From assembly GCA_031291595.1 (NCBI GenBank), contig JARLIU010000141.1, positions 1 to 33,039 of the forward strand: DNA of 33,039 nt. Direction: 5' to 3'. Below, piece by piece: positions 29,336 to 33,039 of the stretch. A program made the position numbers and the translations under genes. Below the pieces are notes generated by a model. It was not told the origin of the DNA, did no database searches, and saw nothing but the letters and a program-made list of their open reading frames with translations. Source of the stretch: Ancalomicrobiaceae bacterium (GTDB lineage: Bacteria > Pseudomonadota > Alphaproteobacteria > Rhizobiales > Ancalomicrobiaceae). The stretch's first letter is position 1, and each line of letters opens with the position of its first letter.

Positions 29336-29478
29336 ATCGCCGCCGCATGGGCCTCGCCGGCTCGCTCGGCCAATCGCTGGACACCATCGACAAGACTCCG
29401 TGGCCGCCGTCCGTCAGCGGACTTGCGCCCCGGCCGATCGCCGCCTGCCGATCCGACCGGGGTACGCGCCCGGCGACG

Positions 29479-29503
29479 GGAACCAAATCGCTGCTTCTGC
29501 GTT
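29479..29503 (+). promoter_or_regulatory. EcfG-dependent promoter of the SH3 protein gene
   Basis: GGAAC (29479-29483), a 16-base spacer and CGTT (29500-29503) match the EcfG consensus exactly. It faces right, 131 bases before the SH3-protein ATG, leaving room for a 5' leader of about 125 bases. Confidence 0.8.
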
Positions 29504-29633
29504 CCTCTGCCGACGCGAACCCTGAAGCCAATGCTTCGCTTGTCCCTTCGCCGTGGTGTCGCCGCTTGGGGTCTCCTGAACCGTCGCACCGCATGTCTGC
29601 ATGAGGCGGGGGAGCACAACAGAGGAAACCGCT

Positions 29634-30317
29634 ATGACGTACCGCACGATGATCTCGGCGATCACCCTGGCTTTCGCCATCTTGGCGGTGCCCGGCGAAG
29701 CTGCCGCAGCGGACGGCTGGGCACGGGCATCGGGGACGCTCAGAGCCGGTCCGGACTCCGACTATCCGGCGATCACCTATGTCGACCGCGGCGCCTCACT
29801 CGATATCTTCGGTTGTCTCAGCCGCTACGATTGGTGCGACGTCGCCGTCGATGGCGAACGCGGTTGGTTTCCCGGCAGCCGCATCGAACTGCTCAGCGAC
29901 GGCCGCCGTGTCCACATCACGCGATCGACGGCAGCGGTCATCGGCCTGTCGATCCTGTCGTTCGGCATGGCCGACTATTGGGCCAACCATTACGAGCAGC
30001 GGCCATTCTACCACAACAACCGCTATTGGCGTCGCCATGGGATACGGCCGCCGCAACCGGGCGAGATCCATCCAGGTCGACCGCAGCAGCCTGTGCCGCA
30101 CGTCCAGCAGCCGCGTCCGGTGCCGCACGTCCAGCAGCCGCGTCCGGTGCCGCACGTCCAGCAGCCGCGTCCGGTGCAGCGCTTCCAGCAGCCACGTCCC
30201 ATGTCGCACGTCCAGCAGCCGCGTCCGGTGCAGCGCTTCCAGCGACCGCAACCGGCCGCCCGCGCTCCGCATGCCGGTCCGCGTCCCGTCTGCGTGGATC
30301 CCGCCAAATGCCGGTGA
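29634..30317 (+). CDS. Exported SH3-domain protein with Pro/Gln-rich 9-residue repeats
   Basis: This 227-residue envelope protein starts with a signal peptide (TMISAITLAFAILAVPGEAAAA). A bacterial SH3 domain covers residues ~28-90: GTLRAGPDSDYPAITYVDRGASL, IFGCLSRYDWCDVAVDGERGWF, the classic layout of a peptidoglycan- or protein-binding SH3b. A hydrophobic segment (AAVIGLSILSFGMADYW) follows, then a tail of six 9-residue units of the VPHVQQPRP type (residues 154-207) and a C-terminal CVDPAKC pair. The ATG follows AGAGGAAACC. The EcfG promoter upstream makes it a likely stress-induced cell-envelope protein. The repeat tail is probably extended and cell-wall associated, which is an inference. 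Confidence 0.85.
   Translation: MTYRTMISAITLAFAILAVPGEAAAADGWARASGTLRAGPDSDYPAITYVDRGASLDIFGCLSRYDWCDVAVDGERGWFPGSRIELLSDGRRVHITRSTAAVIGLSILSFGMADYWANHYEQRPFYHNNRYWRRHGIRPPQPGEIHPGRPQQPVPHVQQPRPVPHVQQPRPVPHVQQPRPVQRFQQPRPMSHVQQPRPVQRFQRPQPAARAPHAGPRPVCVDPAKCR
30093..30254 (+). repeat. Six tandem 27-bp repeats inside the SH3 protein gene
   Basis: Six in-frame 27-bp units encode VPHVQQPRP three times, then VQRFQQPRP, MSHVQQPRP and VQRFQRPQP. The first three DNA copies are nearly identical, pointing to recent slippage or unequal recombination, and the later ones alternate between two subtypes. Confidence 0.9.
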
Positions 30318-30354
30318 ACCGTCGCCACGTCTCTCCAACCCATGAGGGCCAAAC

Positions 30355-30630
30355 ATGAAGTTCGTCATCGCACTCATCTCTGTCGCGCTCGCGCTCGGCG
30401 CCTGTGCCAATGCCCGAGACACCCGCATGGCCGAAGGCGCCGTGATCGGCGGCACGACCGGCGCAGTCATCGGCGGGGTTGCCACCCATACGCCCGGCGG
30501 AGCCGTGATCGGCGGCATCACCGGGACGGCGGTCGGGGCCGTCATTGCCGACGCCACCCGGCCGCGCCACGCCCCTCGCACCTGTCACTGGGACAACGCG
30601 CTCAACCGGCGCGTCTGCCACTATCGCTGA
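30355..30630 (+). CDS. Small glycine-zipper lipoprotein
   Basis: This 91-residue predicted outer-membrane lipoprotein has a signal with a lipobox (VALALGAC, lipidated Cys17) and a glycine zipper (EGAVIGGTTGAVIGGVATHTPGGAVIGG) that probably spans or pairs in the membrane. The C terminus has TCHWDNALNRRVCHYR with two Cys. It resembles the small 17-kDa-antigen/YMGG-like glycine-zipper proteins of Alphaproteobacteria. It follows the SH3-protein gene by 37 bases and is probably expressed from the same EcfG promoter. A terminator-like hairpin follows it. Confidence 0.83.
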   Translation: MKFVIALISVALALGACANARDTRMAEGAVIGGTTGAVIGGVATHTPGGAVIGGITGTAVGAVIADATRPRHAPRTCHWDNALNRRVCHYR

Positions 30631-30648
30631 TCGACGCTCGGTCGCGTC

Positions 30649-30684
30649 CCTCCCGCGCCGCCCGCAACGGCGCGACGCGGGAGG
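30649..30684 (+). terminator. Candidate terminator after the lipoprotein gene
   Basis: CCTCCCGCG (30649-30657) pairs with CGCGGGAGG (30676-30684) in a 9-bp GC-rich stem, and the loop can form an inner CCG/CGG pairing. CTTTCG follows, a weak T-run. It lies 19 bases after the lipoprotein stop. The rest of 30685-30862 has no convincing gene. Confidence 0.55.
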
Positions 30685-30862
30685 CTTTCGGACGAGTCGA
30701 GCCGACAAGAGCAACCGTCTTGCCAGAGTCCGCAGCGCCCTTGCCGCCGTCCGGCAACTCCGCCGTCACAGTCGAAGCTCGCAGCCAGGTGCTGTTCCTC
30801 GACTGCCGCGGCCCCGATCAGGCTCGCGCTTGCATCGCAGCCGCCGTCGAAAGGACCAAATC

Positions 30863-30991
30863 ATGATTCCTCGGTCGTCGCTCGACCTCGCCGTCATCCT
30901 CGACAGCGACATCGTTCCCGCGACCCGTTCGATGGCCTGCGCGGTCGTCGGCGCCATGCTGCAGACAGAAAAAACAAGGGATGCGGCCTGA
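30863..30991 (+). CDS. Possible 42-residue leader ORF ahead of the GT20 gene
   Basis: A short frame (MIPRSSLDLAVILDSDIVPA, 42 residues in all) starts at an ATG with an AAAGGA site 7 bases upstream and ends in a TGATG overlap with the trehalose-synthase-like gene. The good ribosome-binding site and the overlap suggest translational coupling. I recognise no family, and chance is a real possibility. Confidence 0.35.
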   Translation: MIPRSSLDLAVILDSDIVPATRSMACAVVGAMLQTEKTRDAA

Positions 30992-32634
30992 TGAGCTCCT
31001 CAGCTGCCGCTTTCCTTGCCGCCCTCTGGCGCCGCTGGGGGGCGCCGCCGCCCGGTGCGCCAGCCTCGGCCGACGCGACGTTCCCGCTTTTCCGCCGTAT
31101 CGGCGGGTCGGCCGAGAGCATCTACGTCGAGTGGTCGCCCAGGACACTGAGCCGGCTCCTCGTTGAGGAACTGCCGGGCGTCGAGATCATGGTGGTCTCC
31201 AATCGCGAGCCCTACATCCACAACCGCACCAGCGACGGCGGTGTCGTCCTGCAACTGCCGGCGAGCGGTCTCGTCTCGGCGTTGGAACCGGTGATGCGCA
31301 CCTGCGGCGGGACCTGGATCGCCCACGGCAGCGGTTCTGCCGATCGCGACATGGTAGACGCGCACGATCGGCTGCGCGTCCCCCCGGCCCATCCGGACTA
31401 CACGCTGCGTCGCATCTGGCTGTCGGAGGAGGAAATCGACGGCCACTACTATGGCTTCTCCAACGAGGGGCTCTGGCCGCTCTGCCACATCGCCTTCGTC
31501 CGGCCGCTGTTCCGCGCCGAGGACTGGGAGGCCTACCGAGCCGTCAACCAGAAGTTCGCCGACGTGGTCGTGGCCGAGGCCGGCCGCGAAGACCCCATCG
31601 TTCTGGTGCAGGACTATCATTTCGCGCTGTTGCCGCGGATGATCCGCAACGCCCTGCCCAAGGCGACGATCATCACCTTCTGGCACATCCCCTGGCCGAA
31701 CGGCGAGACCTTCGGCATCTGTCCGTGGCGCGAGGAGATCATCGACGGGCTGCTTGGTTCGACCGTGCTCGGCTTCCATACCCGTCAGCACTGCAACAAT
31801 TTCCTGGAATCGACCGACCGCTTCATGGAGAGCAGGATCGACCGCGAGCATGGCTCGGTAACGCTGCGCGGTCGCGAAACGCTGATCCGGCCCTATCCGA
31901 TTTCGATCGAATGGCCGCCGGCGGCGCTGGCGACGCAGGCGCCGGTCGCCGAGTGCCGCCGCGCCGTTCGTGCCCGCCTCGGGCTCGCAGATGACGTCCG
32001 CATCGCTGTCGGCATCGAGCGCTTCGACTACACCAAAGGCATCCTCGACCGCATGGCGGCGGTTCACGACCTGCTCACCCAGCATCCGCAATGGCGCGAA
32101 AAGATCGTGTTCATCCAAGCTGCGGCGCCGACTCGGTCCAAGCTCGGAGCCTACGAGAAGCTGCAGTCCGATGCCGTCCGTCTTGCCGACGCGATCAACG
32201 CCGCGCACGGAACTGCCGCCTGGAAGCCGATCCACCTGGTGATCCGCCACCACGACCAGCGCGAGGTCTACGAACTGTTCCGCGCCGCCGACGTCTGCGT
32301 GGTGTCGAGCCTGCACGACGGCATGAACCTGGTTGCCAAGGAATTCGTCGCGTCGCGCGATGACGAGCAGGGCGTTCTCGTGCTGTCGAGCTTCGCCGGC
32401 GCTTCGCGCGAACTGTCGGAGGCATTGATCGTCAACCCCTACGACACCCGCGCCATGGCCGATGCTTTCGCCGCCGCGCTGCGCATGCCGGAGGCCGAAC
32501 AGCGCGACCGGCTGCGGCTGATGCGCGACGTGGTGCGCCAGCGAAACGTCCATCGCTGGGCGGCCCAGATGCTGATCGATGCCGCCCGCATCCGCCGTCG
32601 CGAGACGATCCAGGCGCTGTCCGCCGAGGATTGA
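30991..32634 (+). CDS. Trehalose-6-phosphate synthase-like glycosyltransferase (GT20)
   Basis: This 547-residue cytoplasmic GT20 enzyme would transfer glucose from a nucleotide sugar to glucose-6-phosphate or a similar acceptor. Landmarks are [13 protein letters not shown] (start of the catalytic domain, near residue 65), [33 protein letters not shown] (acceptor-binding region), [36 protein letters not shown] (donor site), and [19 protein letters not shown] (nucleotide-sugar binding). The ~60-residue N-terminal extension (to [18 protein letters not shown]) and HIPWPN instead of HIPFPT mark a less-studied branch. No OtsB phosphatase is in the window. Trehalose accumulation fits the neighbouring general stress response, but no EcfG promoter is visible directly upstream. 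Confidence 0.9.
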   Translation: MSSSAAAFLAALWRRWGAPPPGAPASADATFPLFRRIGGSAESIYVEWSPRTLSRLLVEELPGVEIMVVSNREPYIHNRTSDGGVVLQLPASGLVSALEPVMRTCGGTWIAHGSGSADRDMVDAHDRLRVPPAHPDYTLRRIWLSEEEIDGHYYGFSNEGLWPLCHIAFVRPLFRAEDWEAYRAVNQKFADVVVAEAGREDPIVLVQDYHFALLPRMIRNALPKATIITFWHIPWPNGETFGICPWREEIIDGLLGSTVLGFHTRQHCNNFLESTDRFMESRIDREHGSVTLRGRETLIRPYPISIEWPPAALATQAPVAECRRAVRARLGLADDVRIAVGIERFDYTKGILDRMAAVHDLLTQHPQWREKIVFIQAAAPTRSKLGAYEKLQSDAVRLADAINAAHGTAAWKPIHLVIRHHDQREVYELFRAADVCVVSSLHDGMNLVAKEFVASRDDEQGVLVLSSFAGASRELSEALIVNPYDTRAMADAFAAALRMPEAEQRDRLRLMRDVVRQRNVHRWAAQMLIDAARIRRRETIQALSAED

Positions 32635-32808
32635 CCGCGGACCACGAACGGCGTGCGGTCATCGGCGCTGGCCCGCCGCAAGGAAGGCCCTATTCTTCAC
32701 GTCAGCGCCACAGCCGCGCCGAAGGTCCGCCGCGAGCGGCCGAATGGACGGAAATGCCGGTGTCGCATCGGGTTATTTCAGACCTGCCACCACTGCCCGA
32801 GGCCCTGA

Positions 32809-33039
32809 ATGGAGATCGATTTCAAGCGGTTGTTCCAGGCTCTGCCCAGCCCTTACATGTTGCTCGATTTAGAACTTCGTTTCATCGACGCGAATGCCGC
32901 CTATCTCGCCGTGACCGGCCGCCGCCGCGAGGACCTGATCGGCCGCCATGTGTTCGACGCCTTTCCCGAGGAGGGGGAGGTGCTCGCGACGTTCCGCTCG
33001 GCTTTCGAGCGGGCCGCTGCCGGCGAAGCCAACATCCTC
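32809..33039 (+). CDS. PAS-domain protein, cut by the window edge
   Basis: An ATG at 32809 opens a frame that runs off the window. The 77 visible residues are a PAS domain start (FKRLFQALPSPYMLLDLELRFIDANAAYLAVTGRR, then GRHVFDAFPEE). This layout is common at the N terminus of alphaproteobacterial sensor kinases, so a kinase (perhaps HWE/HisKA_2) is likely. The output domain is not visible. The 174 bases before it hold no gene. Confidence 0.75.
   Translation, partial: MEIDFKRLFQALPSPYMLLDLELRFIDANAAYLAVTGRRREDLIGRHVFDAFPEEGEVLATFRSAFERAAAGEANIL

Noticed and set aside
30093-30254. CRISPR-like short repeats
   Set aside because: The 27-bp units are contiguous without spacers, keep the reading frame and encode a 9-residue protein repeat.
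1-33039. tRNA, rRNA, transposase or integrase genes
   Set aside because: I read the intergenic regions on both strands and saw no cloverleaf-type sequence, rRNA signature, transposase motif or flanking target-site repeats.

Overview
The window looks like chromosomal DNA of a high-GC alphaproteobacterium, most likely in the order Hyphomicrobiales (Rhizobiales). The reasons are a complete general stress response locus (phyR, nepR, ecfG and an HWE-family kinase), EcfG-type promoters of the form GGAAC-N16/17-CGTT, several HWE/HisKA_2 kinases, and high GC with many antisense shadow frames. I cannot name the genus. No rRNA, tRNA, CRISPR array, insertion sequence, prophage or plasmid function was seen.

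Region by region: (1) 510-9244 is a divergent carbohydrate locus. A LacI-family repressor is read leftward. A Gfo/Idh/MocA dehydrogenase, a TIM-barrel sugar isomerase/epimerase, a CUT2-type ABC importer (binding protein, ATPase, permease) and a GH31 alpha-xylosidase are read rightward, with a perfect 16-bp palindrome between the two arms. (2) 9370-14940 is a thiol/sulfur block: a NifX-like protein with a DUF134 regulator, a DsbA-like protein with a free-standing DsbD-alpha domain, then TusA, a YeeE/YedE thiosulfate-type transporter and a thioredoxin-reductase-like flavoprotein with an atypical C-terminal thioredoxin fold. (3) 14994-19636 (minus) is a four-gene gliding-type ABC export system: ATPase, permease, GldG-like protein and DUF4340 protein. 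(4) 20436-21506 is a zinc-ribbon metallopeptidase. (5) 21555-24885 is the general stress response core. The kinase here carries an N-terminal membrane domain that resembles the ethylene-receptor sensor domain but lacks the copper-binding His. (6) 25089-28700 holds a small exported protein and a sensor operon whose middle response regulator is a decayed pseudogene, preceded by a decayed low-affinity iron permease gene. (7) 28725-30630 holds probable EcfG regulon members: a DUF1269 protein, an SH3 protein with 9-residue repeats, and a glycine-zipper lipoprotein. (8) 30991-32634 is a trehalose-6-phosphate-synthase-like GT20 enzyme. The window ends inside a PAS-domain protein.

How they fit together: four good EcfG promoters (phyR, nepR-ecfG, the DUF1269 gene and the SH3 gene) tie the right third of the window into one stress regulon, with autoregulation of the core. 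Trehalose synthesis and extra sensor kinases are natural companions, although I found no EcfG promoter directly ahead of them. The left third is an independent catabolic unit. The middle combines sulfur trafficking and envelope redox functions.
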